A DNA stretch of 63,220 nucleotides from CAG-492 sp035388585 (GCA_035388585.1 DAOOQE010000005.1:1-63220); one strand, 5' to 3'. Shown: positions 1 to 8,293, counted from the stretch's first letter. Notes: generated by a model from the letters alone, not told the origin. Numbers and translations are program-made.

Positions 1-81
1 ATTAGAGGATTAAAAAAGAGATAAAAAAATTGCCTACATTTACTTGACACATACTTTTTATAAGAATTTTTATAATTTGTA

Positions 82-110
82 TTGCCTTTATTAATTTTTT
101 ATGTTATCAT
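82..110 (+). promoter_or_regulatory. Probable promoter of tRNA-Trp
   Basis: A TTGCCT -35 (82-87) is followed after 17 bases by a TATCAT -10 (105-110) preceded by TG plus one base, an extended -10. The predicted start is about 117, a dozen bases before the tRNA. A TTGACA at 44-49 is a stronger -35 but has no correctly spaced -10. Confidence 0.5.
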
Positions 111-128
111 AAAAATATATTTACTTAT

Positions 129-204
129 AGGGGTATAGTGTTAACGGTTAGCACGATGGTCTCCAAAACCACAAGTCTGAGTTCGAATCTTAGTACCCCT
201 GCCA
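129..204 (+). tRNA. tRNA-Trp (anticodon CCA)
   Basis: A 76-nt cloverleaf can be folded by hand: acceptor AGGGGTA pairs with TACCCCT, the D stem is GTGT/GCAC, the anticodon stem is ATGGT/ACCAC with one A-C mismatch at its base, the loop CTCCAAA gives anticodon CCA, and the T arm carries TTCGAAT. The discriminator is G and CCA is encoded in the DNA. This decodes UGG (Trp). Confidence 0.95.
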
Positions 205-210
205 ACTTTC

Positions 211-232
211 CGAACTAAAAGTTCGTTTTTTT
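211..232 (+). terminator. Intrinsic terminator after tRNA-Trp
   Basis: The 5-bp stem CGAAC/GTTCG around loop TAAAA is followed by seven T residues and starts seven bases after the tRNA CCA end. Confidence 0.75.
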
Positions 233-275
233 ATGTAATAACTGTCGTAATATATTCTTCTGGAGGAGAAAATCA

Positions 276-692
276 ATGGAAAAACTAACTAATTTAATCA
301 AAAAATTTTATACAAAAGAAGTTATTTTTTATATAATTTTTGGAGTTCTAACAACTTTTATCAACTTATTATCTTTTTATATCTTGACTTCACTATTCTC
401 AATCAACGAAAATATTGCAAACATTTCATCAATAATTTTGGCTGTTTTATTTGCTTTTTTTACAAATAGAAAACTAGTTTTTAATTCTAAAGCAGTTACT
501 TTTTTTGATAACATAATTGAGTTTGCAAAATTCATGCTAGGCCGTGCATTTACAATGGTGTTTGAATTTTTAAGTTGCGCTATATTATTTGCATTATTAG
601 ATTTTTCTGATCTTTTAATAAAATCCTTAATTAGCATAGTTGTTATAATACTTAATTTTTTTATAAGCAAATTTTTTGCATTTAGAAAATAA
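276..692 (+). CDS. GtrA-like four-helix membrane protein
   Basis: A 138-residue, strongly hydrophobic protein with four predicted membrane helices (about residues 15-37, 45-65, 83-105, 112-133) and Lys/Arg-rich ends. The arrangement, the opening YIIFGVLTTFIN and the F.TNRKLVF motif after helix 2 fit the GtrA-like family, whose members help move lipid-linked sugars or act with glycosyltransferases on cell-wall polysaccharides. The family is inferred from pattern only, and no glycosyltransferase lies beside it. A GGAGGAG site at 262-268 supports the ATG. It follows the tRNA terminator, so it needs its own promoter, which I could not identify. Confidence 0.8.
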   Translation: MEKLTNLIKKFYTKEVIFYIIFGVLTTFINLLSFYILTSLFSINENIANISSIILAVLFAFFTNRKLVFNSKAVTFFDNIIEFAKFMLGRAFTMVFEFLSCAILFALLDFSDLLIKSLISIVVIILNFFISKFFAFRK

Positions 693-895
693 TTTTTTTA
701 ATATCATTTATTTTTTATTTTATTCTCTTTTTATATTTAAATTTTATTTTTTTTATTTTATACTCTTTATTTATATATATTTTCATTTTTTATTTTAATT
801 CTTTCTCATTTTTTTCATTTTTTCTCATTTTAAATTGTTTTTTACTTTCGTTTTTTTACTTTTTTAGACAATTAATTCTATATAAATTATTTCAT
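693..895 (+). other. T-rich non-coding tract
   Basis: About 200 bases between the GtrA-like and M23 genes are made almost entirely of T with some A and scattered C on the plus strand; G is nearly absent. No convincing ORF, hairpin or promoter was found in it. Confidence 0.6.
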
Positions 896-912
896 AAAGG
901 AGATTTTTTTCC

Positions 913-1524
913 ATGTTTTCAAATTATTTTAAATCAGTAAGTATTTTCTATTTAGCAGTACTTGTATTTTTTTCAACTTCAATTTGCATTTTCACTCCAA
1001 TATTTTACAATAATAATTTAATTTTAGATACTAGTAATTCAACTAAATTCTTTTCTGTTTCAGATAATTTTGCTTGGCCAGTTCCTAACTCTTATACTAT
1101 TTCATCGAATTTTGGATATAGGATACAGCCCACAGCTGGAGCAAGTAGATACCACACTGGAATAGATATTTCTGGACTGGAAAAGTCTGATATTATTTCT
1201 GTTCTTTCTGGAAAAGTAGTTTTCAGAGATTTCTATGGAAGTGCTGGCTGCACTATTATTGTTCAAAGTGATAATTTTTTAATTTTTTATTGTCATATAT
1301 CTCCTAATTATATAGTAAATGTTGGAGAAAATGTCATAAAAGGTCAGGTCATTGGTCATATTGGTCCTAAAAATGTATATGGAATTATTGATAATAAATA
1401 CAAAGATGAATACGGCTATCCTACAAATGGTGCAACTACTGGACCACATTTGCATTTGACAATAAAAAAAGACGGCAAGGCCGTCAATCCATTAGATTAT
1501 ATAAATATTTCTAAACCAATCTAA
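913..1524 (+). CDS. Membrane-anchored M23 (LytM-type) peptidoglycan endopeptidase
   Basis: A 203-residue zinc metallopeptidase expected to cut peptide cross-links of the cell wall. A single hydrophobic segment near residues 10-31 acts as signal or anchor, and the LytM domain covers about residues 55-197. Zinc ligands are visible as H81 and D85 (HTGID) and H181 of the HLH motif, with catalytic histidines H128 and H179. It is short for the family and has no binding repeats such as LysM. An AAAGGAG site lies 9 bases before the ATG at 913. It converges with the zinc-ribbon gene, with a one-base gap between the two stop codons. Confidence 0.92.
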   Translation: MFSNYFKSVSIFYLAVLVFFSTSICIFTPIFYNNNLILDTSNSTKFFSVSDNFAWPVPNSYTISSNFGYRIQPTAGASRYHTGIDISGLEKSDIISVLSGKVVFRDFYGSAGCTIIVQSDNFLIFYCHISPNYIVNVGENVIKGQVIGHIGPKNVYGIIDNKYKDEYGYPTNGATTGPHLHLTIKKDGKAVNPLDYINISKPI

Positions 1525-1525
1525 A

Positions 1526-1984
1526 TTAATTTTGACAATTACAATCACCACACGAACTTTCATCATCACATGTGCAAGATGAACATCCACATTCATCTGA
1601 ATCATCATTCCAATCTAATTCAATTGTGTTATTACATTCTGGACATTTAACTTCTTTTTGTGAATCATTTTCTACAATAGTTGAAAATTCATTATTACAA
1701 TATGGACATAATATATCAAAATTTAGTTCGTCTTCATATATATCACTTTCAATATTTTTAATAATTGACTGAATGTTTTTTAATTTACCTTCTACTAAAG
1801 CCTGCTTTTCTTCTAGTTGTTGTAGTCTTTTATCAAAATTGTCTGAAATTTCATCAATTATATCTAAAAATATTACTGATGCTTCTGCAAACTTTTTAGT
1901 TACATATTCTAATTCTTTTTCATCTGTGATATGTTGTTTTAAATCCTCAAGAATCTCTTGATATTTTATATTTTGTTCTGACAT
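1526..1984 (-). CDS. Zinc-ribbon protein with Cys-rich tail (resembles CD1247-type family)
   Basis: A 152-residue soluble protein downstream of efp. Residues 1-85 are acidic and probably helical or coiled coil. CPYC (93-96) and CPEC (114-117) form a likely zinc ribbon. The C-terminal tail (132-150) holds seven more cysteines among Asp, Ser and Gly. The N-terminal layout and position next to efp recall the clostridial family named after C. difficile CD1247, but I recall that from memory and it is only a tentative match. Function is unknown. The Cys-rich tail could bind further metal and looks like an addition to the ribbon. Confidence 0.7.
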   Translation of the reverse strand: MSEQNIKYQEILEDLKQHITDEKELEYVTKKFAEASVIFLDIIDEISDNFDKRLQQLEEKQALVEGKLKNIQSIIKNIESDIYEDELNFDILCPYCNNEFSTIVENDSQKEVKCPECNNTIELDWNDDSDECGCSSCTCDDESSCGDCNCQN

Positions 1985-2056
1985 TCTTATGTTCCTTTCT
2001 AGTTTATTATACCTTATTATTTATTGCACTATCGTGGTTTAATACACTTTTATAAT

Positions 2057-2626
2057 TTATTGTACTCTTTCCATATAATCACCGGTTCTTGTATCGATTT
2101 TAATTATATCACCAATATTTATAAACATTGGTACTTGAATATCAAATCCATTTTCTAATTTTGCTGGTTTTCCTGAAGTTGTAGTTGTATTTCCAGCAAA
2201 ACCTGGTTCTGTATATGTTACTTCTAATTCAACAAACATCGGTGCCTCAACAGAAAACACATTTCCTTTATAAGATAATATTTTTACATTCATATTTTCT
2301 TTTATATATTTTATAGAATCACCTAATTGCTCCTTATTTAAAGGCATTTGCTCATATGTTTCGTTATCCATAAAATAATATAGCTCCTCATCGCTATATA
2401 AAAATTGCATTTCCCTTTTTTCAATCTCTGCACTTGGATATTTTTCAGATGGGTTAAAAGTTTTTTCTAAAACTGCTCCTGAAATAACATTTTTTAATTT
2501 TGTTCTAACAAAAGCTGCTCCTTTTCCTGGTTTTACGTGTTGAAACTCAACTACTTTAAATACATTATTGTCCATTTCAAATGTTGTTCCATTTCTAAAA
2601 TCTCCTGCCATATATACTTCTGCCAT
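2057..2626 (-). CDS. efp: Elongation factor P
   Basis: A 189-residue EF-P, which binds between the P and E sites of the ribosome and relieves stalling at polyproline stretches. It shows the N-terminal KOW-like domain, the exposed PGKG loop (33-36) where the family carries its modified lysine, and the C-terminal OB domains with the TGDYMERV ending. The ATG at 2626 is preferred over an in-frame TTG 21 bases upstream, because the AAAGGGGA ribosome-binding site lies inside that extension. A good promoter (2673-2701) sits just upstream, so efp probably starts its own transcript with the zinc-ribbon gene behind it. Confidence 0.96.
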   Translation of the reverse strand: MAEVYMAGDFRNGTTFEMDNNVFKVVEFQHVKPGKGAAFVRTKLKNVISGAVLEKTFNPSEKYPSAEIEKREMQFLYSDEELYYFMDNETYEQMPLNKEQLGDSIKYIKENMNVKILSYKGNVFSVEAPMFVELEVTYTEPGFAGNTTTTSGKPAKLENGFDIQVPMFINIGDIIKIDTRTGDYMERVQ

Positions 2627-2672
2627 TTTTATAATTTCCCCTTTCAATTTCTAATTTTAATCATATTTTAAT

Positions 2673-2701
2673 ATTATACACTATATAAGGCTAAAAATCA
2701 A
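2673..2701 (-). promoter_or_regulatory. Promoter of efp
   Basis: Read on the minus strand: TTGATT (2696-2701), 17-base spacer, TATAAT (2673-2678). The rest of the 2627-2944 gap is AT-rich and I see no gene or RNA in it; two loosely similar stretches contain the words AATCATATTT and ACAATTA or ACACTTA. Confidence 0.75.
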
Positions 2702-2944
2702 GGATTTAAATTCATTTATCATTCACATTTGTGCTGCTTTTTCAATCATATTTCACAATTAGTCAAAATTTTTTAATTTATAGCTCCAATTTCTACAAAT
2801 TAATCAATCATATTTTACACTTAATCTTTTTTTAAAAAACAATATCTTCAAATACATTAAACAACTTTATAAAATTAACTAATAATGTATTTTTATAATA
2901 ATTTGACGTTTCGTTATCAATATTTTAATACTACCAATTTTAAA

Positions 2945-4009
2945 TTATCCTACTACCACATAATTTTTATCTGATTTTGTAAGATTCATACTACCATATT
3001 TTGTTATTAATACTGTATCTTCAATCCTTACTCCAAATTTCCCTGGAATATATATACCTGGTTCATTTGTAACCACCATATTATCTCTTAAGAAAAAATC
3101 ATATTTTGAACTCATAGATGGAAACTCATGTATTTCTAAGCCAACACCATGACCCAAGCTATGTATTAAATCGTAGCCTAATAATTTAAAATCACTTTCT
3201 ACAATTTTAGATAATATTTTTGAATTTGCACCATCTTTCATTTCTTCTGCAATGTGTATCTGTTTTTTTAATACAAGGTCATATATTTTTTTTATTTCAT
3301 TAGGAATTCTTCTTGCAAAAACTGTTCTTGTCATATCAGAACAGTATCCTTCATATTTACATCCCATATCTATAGTTATAGGATCTCCTTCTTCAATTTT
3401 TTTATCAGTTGGTACTGCATGAGGCATTGATGAATTTATTCCGGAAGCTACTATTGTATCAAATGCTAATCCATCTGCACCATTAAGTCTAAAAAATCTT
3501 TCTATTTCTAAAGCAATTTCTTTTTCTGTATGACCTATTTTTATATATTTTCTAATATATTCAAAACAATCGTCTGTTATACTACATGCCTTTTTTATTT
3601 TAGCAATTTCATCAATATCTTTTATCATTCTTTGCTTTTCTATTATTCCTTCTGTTTCATCAAAACTGTTTATTTGAAACTTTTGGATATATTCTTTATA
3701 TTTTACATATGTTATATGATATTCTTCAAACCCCACACTTTCGCAAAATGTAAAAAAGCCTTCATAATCATAAATAGTTAAGTCTTTAATATTATTGACT
3801 AAAATTTCATCATCAATTGTTAAAATGCTATTTACTTTTTCTATATATCTCCCATCAGTTATATAAAAATTTTCTTTTCTTGTAATTAATAAAACTCCTT
3901 CTGCATCAATACCTAAAAGATATTTTATGCTTATAGGATTTGTTATTACCATACCTTGTAAATCTAGACTTCTTATTTTATCACGTAACCATTTTATTTT
4001 TTGATTCAT
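2945..4009 (-). CDS. Xaa-Pro aminopeptidase, M24 family
   Basis: A 354-residue dinuclear metallopeptidase that removes N-terminal residues preceding proline. The N-terminal creatinase-like domain covers about 1-125 and the pita-bread catalytic domain 130-354. All five metal ligands are visible: D214, D225, H287 (in HSLGHGVG), E316 and E330. The ATG at 4009 is chosen because AGGTGG lies 5 bases before it; the longer GTG start would fall inside that site. In many Clostridia this gene directly precedes efp, as here, although the efp promoter and a 300-base gap separate the two transcripts. Confidence 0.93.
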   Translation of the reverse strand: MNQKIKWLRDKIRSLDLQGMVITNPISIKYLLGIDAEGVLLITRKENFYITDGRYIEKVNSILTIDDEILVNNIKDLTIYDYEGFFTFCESVGFEEYHITYVKYKEYIQKFQINSFDETEGIIEKQRMIKDIDEIAKIKKACSITDDCFEYIRKYIKIGHTEKEIALEIERFFRLNGADGLAFDTIVASGINSSMPHAVPTDKKIEEGDPITIDMGCKYEGYCSDMTRTVFARRIPNEIKKIYDLVLKKQIHIAEEMKDGANSKILSKIVESDFKLLGYDLIHSLGHGVGLEIHEFPSMSSKYDFFLRDNMVVTNEPGIYIPGKFGVRIEDTVLITKYGSMNLTKSDKNYVVVG

Positions 4010-4068
4010 GTATACCACCTTTCATTTTATAAACTTTATTTAAAATAAAAACATTTTTTCTAAGAATT

Positions 4069-4806
4069 TTATCTTCCTAATGTAAATATTTTAAATGCTA
4101 ATTCTATCAATGTTTCAAGCGGAATAAATATTACTATTATTGTAGCAATAACAATAAATGGTCCAAAAGCAATATATTCTATTTTGTCTTTCTTTTTTAT
4201 TTTAAGTGTTATTATCAATCCTATACTATACAATGCACCTATTAAAAATGATAATATTGAAATAACTATTATGTATCTCCAACCAAAAAATAATCCAAGT
4301 GCTCCAATTAATTTCACATCCCCAAATCCCATGGATTCTTTTCCATAAATTAGTCCTCCTAAAAATGTAATAAGAAGGAATACACCTGTTCCAATAATTC
4401 CACCTAAAAGCATTTCAAAACCAGAGTTTATATTACCTATTGCTAACGCAAATGAATATATAAGACCAATCTCAAATAATGTTAAGGTTAATCTATTAGG
4501 AATTATTTGTTTTTTGAAATCAATATAAAAAGCACTTAACAAAATTGGAATAATCACTAAAAAACCTATTAATTTTATTGGATTTTCTACCCCTATCATA
4601 TATAAAACACTAATAAATAGGGCACTATTTGATGTCATTAATATATAATTTGGTTTAACTATCTTTAAATCTTGTATTATTTCATTTGAAAAAACTTTTT
4701 TATGTTCAGCTAATTTTATATTTGCTAAAGTAATAAAATGACCAATTAACAACCCAATTAAACCAAACATTATATAAATTAGTATATGAATATTATTAAA
4801 ATACAT
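4069..4806 (-). CDS. Prepilin peptidase (A24 aspartic protease)
   Basis: A 245-residue polytopic membrane protein expected to cleave the leader of type IV pilin-like proteins on the cytoplasmic face. It has six or more membrane helices. The two catalytic aspartates are D96 (in YIDFKKQIIPN) and D163 in the GFGD motif. The cytoplasmic loop after helix 1 is short and has no CxxC zinc site, so the methyltransferase half of PilD-type enzymes is reduced. Only four bases separate it from yqeG. No pilin, pilus ATPase or secretion gene is present in the window, so its substrates must be encoded elsewhere. Confidence 0.88.
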   Translation of the reverse strand: MYFNNIHILIYIMFGLIGLLIGHFITLANIKLAEHKKVFSNEIIQDLKIVKPNYILMTSNSALFISVLYMIGVENPIKLIGFLVIIPILLSAFYIDFKKQIIPNRLTLTLFEIGLIYSFALAIGNINSGFEMLLGGIIGTGVFLLITFLGGLIYGKESMGFGDVKLIGALGLFFGWRYIIVISILSFLIGALYSIGLIITLKIKKKDKIEYIAFGPFIVIATIIVIFIPLETLIELAFKIFTLGR

Positions 4807-4809
4807 TAA

Positions 4810-5310
4810 TTATTTCCTCACTTTTTTGCTCATAAATTTTCTTATTATTCTTTTTTCAATCGGTCGTTTTATTTTTGTTATAAAAATATCTTTCTCTTCG
4901 ATCGGCTCAACTAAAATTGAAAACATTTCACACCTATTTGCTCCAATTATGTCTGTAAATATCTGATCTCCAATTACTGCTATATTTTTATTTTCTATAT
5001 TCATTAATTTTTGTGCCTTTAAAAAACCTGATTTTAAAGGTTTTTTTGCAAAATAAAAATAAGGTATTTGTAATTTTTCTGCTACCATTTTTACTTTTTC
5101 AACCTTATTAGAATTAGAAACAATGCAAAGCTTTATTCCTTGCTGTTTTGTTATTCTAATCCAATCTTCTGTACCATTTTCAAATTCTCTATAATAATTT
5201 ATCAATGTATTATCTAAATCTAAAATAATTCCTTTTATTTCATTCTCTTTTAAAAAATCAAAATCTATTTCTCGTAGTTTTTTAAAATATGCTTTTGGAT
5301 ATAAGTTCAT
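4810..5310 (-). CDS. yqeG: YqeG family HAD-superfamily IIIA phosphatase
   Basis: A 166-residue small HAD hydrolase. It shows the nucleophile motif DLDNT (D31, D33), motif II at SN (65-66), a likely motif III lysine near 91, and the acidic motif GDQIFTD (D115, D120). The family is widespread in Firmicutes, often near yqeH and aroE; the physiological substrate is not established. The ATG at 5310 is chosen because GAGGTGA lies five bases upstream; an earlier ATG lies in front of that site. A strong promoter at 5337-5365 starts this transcript, which likely continues into the prepilin peptidase and M24 genes. Confidence 0.9.
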   Translation of the reverse strand: MNLYPKAYFKKLREIDFDFLKENEIKGIILDLDNTLINYYREFENGTEDWIRITKQQGIKLCIVSNSNKVEKVKMVAEKLQIPYFYFAKKPLKSGFLKAQKLMNIENKNIAVIGDQIFTDIIGANRCEMFSILVEPIEEKDIFITKIKRPIEKRIIRKFMSKKVRK

Positions 5311-5336
5311 AGTTTCACCTCGCATTTTCTGTAATT

Positions 5337-5365
5337 ATATTATCAATAACTATAGGTTTTGTCAA
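5337..5365 (-). promoter_or_regulatory. Promoter of the yqeG operon
   Basis: Read on the minus strand: a consensus TTGACA (5360-5365), 17-base spacer ending in TGA, then TAATAT (5337-5342). This is an extended -10 promoter. Confidence 0.8.
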
Positions 5366-5384
5366 TCAGATAATTTTTACATGT

Positions 5385-5678
5385 TTAAATATTTATAATA
5401 CATATAACCTGTATTTCAACTACAGAATTGCATTTAAAATTTTTTTCACGAAATATTTTTAATACCATTATTCCATTATAATATCCCCATCTTTTTAATT
5501 TTGACTGAATATTTGTTACTTCAGAGCCCGAAGACCCATACTTAGAAAGAGCAAATATACTAATGCATTTATAAACAACATTACATGATACAAATAGCAA
5601 TATTAATATAATTAATATTGCCAAAATTCTTACTTTTAAAATATAAATTCTTTTTTTATTTTTTTGTTTTTCACTCAT
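5385..5678 (-). pseudogene. Truncated SleB-like spore cortex-lytic enzyme remnant
   Basis: A 97-residue ORF with a good AGGAGA site. It opens with a basic leader and membrane segment (about 12-43), then ALSKYGSSGSEV...IQSKLKRWGYYNG (about 43-70), the standard beginning of the peptidoglycan-binding domain in SleB-type spore lytic enzymes. After this the frame stays open but the sequence is degraded: IFREK..F stands where IFG.KT is expected, and VVEIQ resembles the V.EFQ helix. The stop follows without the rest of the domain or the hydrolase domain. I read it as a decayed sleB; a short functional membrane protein cannot be excluded. Confidence 0.6.
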
Positions 5679-5753
5679 AAATAATTCTCCTACTTTTTAT
5701 TTATGAGTATCTTTTCCTCTTTTAAATATTTTTATACTTTATACTATAATATG

Positions 5754-7415
5754 TTAAAAAATACCAACTATATTTTTTTGTTCATCAATATCTATAAATT
5801 CAGCTGCTGGAATTTTAGGTAATCCTGGCATAGTCATTATTTTCCCTGTAATTACAACTATAAATCCGGCACCTGACTTTAAATTTAAATCTTCAATATG
5901 AATGTCAAATGGATAATTGCATTGTAAATTATTAGGATCATCCGAAAACGAATACTGAGTCTTAGCTATACATATTGGCAAATTCGAATATCCTAATTTT
6001 TCTATTTTATCAATCATATTTTCTGCTAAATCTGAGTATTTAACATTTGAAGCACCATAAATATTTTTACATATTTTATCTATTTTATCTTTAACAGTAT
6101 CTGTTAATTCATAAGTAAATTTTAATTCTGATTTTTCCTCAGATTTTTTTACAACTTTTTTTGCTAAATCTATAGCACCTTTGCTTCCTTTTTCCCAACT
6201 TTCTATTAAACTTAAATCAACACTATTTTCTTTTAAGATACTTTCTAGTGTTTGAATTTCTCTTTCCGAATCATGTGAATATTTATTAATAGCAACAATC
6301 ACCTGTAAACCAAATTTATTTTTTAGATTATCAATATGCTTTATAATGTTTTCCGAACCTAGTTTTAATGCTTCTATATTTTCTTTTTTTATATCCTCTT
6401 TCAATACACCACCATGATATTTTAAAGCTTTTATAGTTGCAACACAAACTACAACATCTGGCTTTATTTGTGCTTTTCTACATTTTATATTCAGAAATTT
6501 TTCTGCACCTAAATCAGCTCCAAATCCTGCCTCAGTAACTACAAAATCACCTAATTTCAATGCTAGTTTTGTGGCTATTATACTGTTACATCCATGAGCT
6601 ATGTTTGCAAAAGGTCCTCCATGAATAATCGCTGGATTGTTTTCCAGTGTTTGAACCAAATTAGGGTTTATTGCATCTTTTAACAATACAGTTAAAGCGC
6701 CTTGTGCATTTAATTGTTTTACTTTAATTGGCTGTTCAGAATCATTATAACCAACTATTATTTCTCCTAATTTTTCCCTTAAATCGAACAGATTCTCAGA
6801 TAAACAAAATATAGCCATAATCTCTGATGCAACAGAAATATCAAATCCATCTTCTCTTTGTACAATGTTTTTTTCTCCTGAAAGTCCTGTATTCACTTTT
6901 CTTAATTGCCTATCATTTAGATCTACACATCTTTTCCATGTTACCTTCTTAAAATTTAAATGATTTCCATAAAAAATATGATTATCTATGATTGCTGATA
7001 ATAAATTATTAGCGGATGTAATTGCATGTATATCTCCTGTAAAATGTAGATTTATATCTTCCATTGGAGCAATTTGAGAATGACCTCCTCCTGTTGCTCC
7101 TCCTTTTATTCCAAATACAGGTCCTAATGAAGGTTCTCTTAATGCTGCTATTGCCTTTTTTCCTATTTTATTTAATCCATCTGTCAGTCCTATTGATACA
7201 GTTGTTTTTCCTTCTCCAAGTGGTGTTGGATTTATTGATGTAACCAAAATTAATTTACCATTTTTTTCTTTTTCTATCTCTTTAACAATTTCTAAATTTA
7301 TTTTAGCTTTGTATTTTCCATACATTTCTAAATAATCATCGTCAATATTAATCTTTTCTGCAACTTTTTTTACTTTTAGTAAATCTGCTTGTCTTGCTAT
7401 TTCAATATCTTCCAT
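5754..7415 (-). CDS. fhs: Formate--tetrahydrofolate ligase
   Basis: A 553-residue enzyme making 10-formyl-THF from formate, THF and ATP, the usual length for the family. It is the formyl entry to one-carbon metabolism and to the methyl branch of the Wood-Ljungdahl pathway. The ATP-binding TPLGEGKTT motif is at 64-72, followed by conserved blocks REPSLGPVFGIKGGATGGG and FNLH-type folate contacts. The ATG at 7415 is used because GGGAGGAA lies just upstream; a longer frame exists but runs into the DUF212 gene. The product would supply formyl groups to Fmt, encoded elsewhere in the window. Confidence 0.96.
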   Translation of the reverse strand: MEDIEIARQADLLKVKKVAEKINIDDDYLEMYGKYKAKINLEIVKEIEKEKNGKLILVTSINPTPLGEGKTTVSIGLTDGLNKIGKKAIAALREPSLGPVFGIKGGATGGGHSQIAPMEDINLHFTGDIHAITSANNLLSAIIDNHIFYGNHLNFKKVTWKRCVDLNDRQLRKVNTGLSGEKNIVQREDGFDISVASEIMAIFCLSENLFDLREKLGEIIVGYNDSEQPIKVKQLNAQGALTVLLKDAINPNLVQTLENNPAIIHGGPFANIAHGCNSIIATKLALKLGDFVVTEAGFGADLGAEKFLNIKCRKAQIKPDVVVCVATIKALKYHGGVLKEDIKKENIEALKLGSENIIKHIDNLKNKFGLQVIVAINKYSHDSEREIQTLESILKENSVDLSLIESWEKGSKGAIDLAKKVVKKSEEKSELKFTYELTDTVKDKIDKICKNIYGASNVKYSDLAENMIDKIEKLGYSNLPICIAKTQYSFSDDPNNLQCNYPFDIHIEDLNLKSGAGFIVVITGKIMTMPGLPKIPAAEFIDIDEQKNIVGIF

Positions 7416-7446
7416 CAAAATTCCTCCCTTACGATTGCAAAATAAT

Positions 7447-7878
7447 TTATAAAACCAATCCAATTATTATACCTATTATTGCACCTACCAATACTTGTAT
7501 TGGAGTATGTCCTAAAACTTCAACTAGTTTTTCAGATACTTGTACTCCTGTTAAACCAGGAGTCTCAACTATTTTATTTAATAATTTCGCTTGTTTTCCT
7601 GCTGCTCTTCTTACTCCGGCAGCATCATACATTACTATAAAAGCAAAAATTATCGAAATCCCAAATATAGGAGTGTCATAACCTTGATTTTTTCCTATTA
7701 ATGCAGCTAATGAGGTAACCACAGCTGAGTGAGAACTTGGCATACCTCCAGCTCCCATTATTCTTTTAAAATTAAATTTCCTTGTTTTTACTAAATCTGT
7801 TATCACCTTAAATATTTGTATCCCAAACCATACCGTAAAAGGTACTAGTACATATTTATAATTTCCTATCGTTTCCAT
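7447..7878 (-). CDS. DUF212 / YuiD-like divergent PAP2 membrane protein
   Basis: A 143-residue protein with about four membrane segments. The motif GGMPSSHSAVVTSLA (about 44-58), with the PSSHS core of PAP2 acid phosphatases, and the later D..GVRRAAG.QA block mark the DUF212 (divergent PAP2) family. Lipid phosphatase activity is plausible from the motif but unproven for the family. An AAGGGG site precedes the ATG. It lies between xseB and fhs on the same strand, 31 bases from the fhs start, so the two are probably co-transcribed. Confidence 0.9.
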   Translation of the reverse strand: METIGNYKYVLVPFTVWFGIQIFKVITDLVKTRKFNFKRIMGAGGMPSSHSAVVTSLAALIGKNQGYDTPIFGISIIFAFIVMYDAAGVRRAAGKQAKLLNKIVETPGLTGVQVSEKLVEVLGHTPIQVLVGAIIGIIIGLVL

Positions 7879-7927
7879 TTTATTCCCCTTAAATAAATCT
7901 TTTTTTATAGTTCTTAATTTTTCATGT

Positions 7928-8080
7928 GTTTATTACTCTTCTGTTATAAATTTCTTTATTCTATCCACACCAATTTCCAGACAATATATTTTGTTTATTA
8001 CTCTTCTGTTATAAATTTCTATATTTTATCCACACCAATTTCCAGACAATATATCTTGTTTATTACTCTTCTGTAACAAA
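7928..8080. repeat. 65-bp tandem duplication of the xseB 3' end
   Basis: Near-identical copies start at 7928, 7993 and 8058, each opening GTTTATTACTCTTCTGT. The third copy is the true xseB end, coding the last residues and stop; the first two repeat that codon stretch plus the following 50 or so bases downstream of the stop. Copies 1 and 2 differ at only a few positions. Confidence 0.85.
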
Positions 8081-8293
8081 TTTTTCTTCTTTATAATCAT
8101 TTCCTTCTTTTATTAATATAGATATCCTTTTTTCAGCATCTTCTAGAATATCATTACATTTTTTAGAAATTTTCATTCCTTGCTCAAATTTACCAACAGC
8201 AGTATCTAAATCTATTTCATTGCTTTCTAACTCTTTTGCTATTTTTTCTAGCTCTTTTATTGCTTCCTCAAAATTCATTTCATTATTTTTCAT
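8063..8293 (-). CDS. xseB: Exodeoxyribonuclease VII small subunit
   Basis: A 76-residue helical protein, the normal XseB size, containing the family signature NFEEAIKELEKI..ELE and LD.AV..FE.GM. It associates in several copies with XseA to form the single-strand-specific exonuclease VII. The ATG at 8293 is chosen for its GGAGG site; an upstream in-frame start gives an 11-residue extension without conservation. It is separated from xseA by an inserted PepSY-like gene, whereas the two exonuclease subunits are usually adjacent. Its 3' end is part of a tandem duplication. Confidence 0.95.
   Translation of the reverse strand: MKNNEMNFEEAIKELEKIAKELESNEIDLDTAVGKFEQGMKISKKCNDILEDAEKRISILIKEGNDYKEEKFVTEE

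Noticed and set aside
44..76. TTGACA/TATAAT promoter before tRNA-Trp
   Set aside because: The spacing is 21 bases, too long; the pair at 82-110 has 17.
2627..2647. Longer EF-P starting at TTG
   Set aside because: The ribosome-binding site for the internal ATG lies inside the extension, and EF-P normally begins near the internal Met.
4069..5310. Type IV pilus locus
   Set aside because: Only a prepilin peptidase is present; no pilin-like leader, assembly ATPase or platform protein is found nearby.
7394..7681. Plus-strand ORF over the DUF212 and fhs starts
   Set aside because: A shadow of two well-supported minus-strand genes with no ribosome-binding site.
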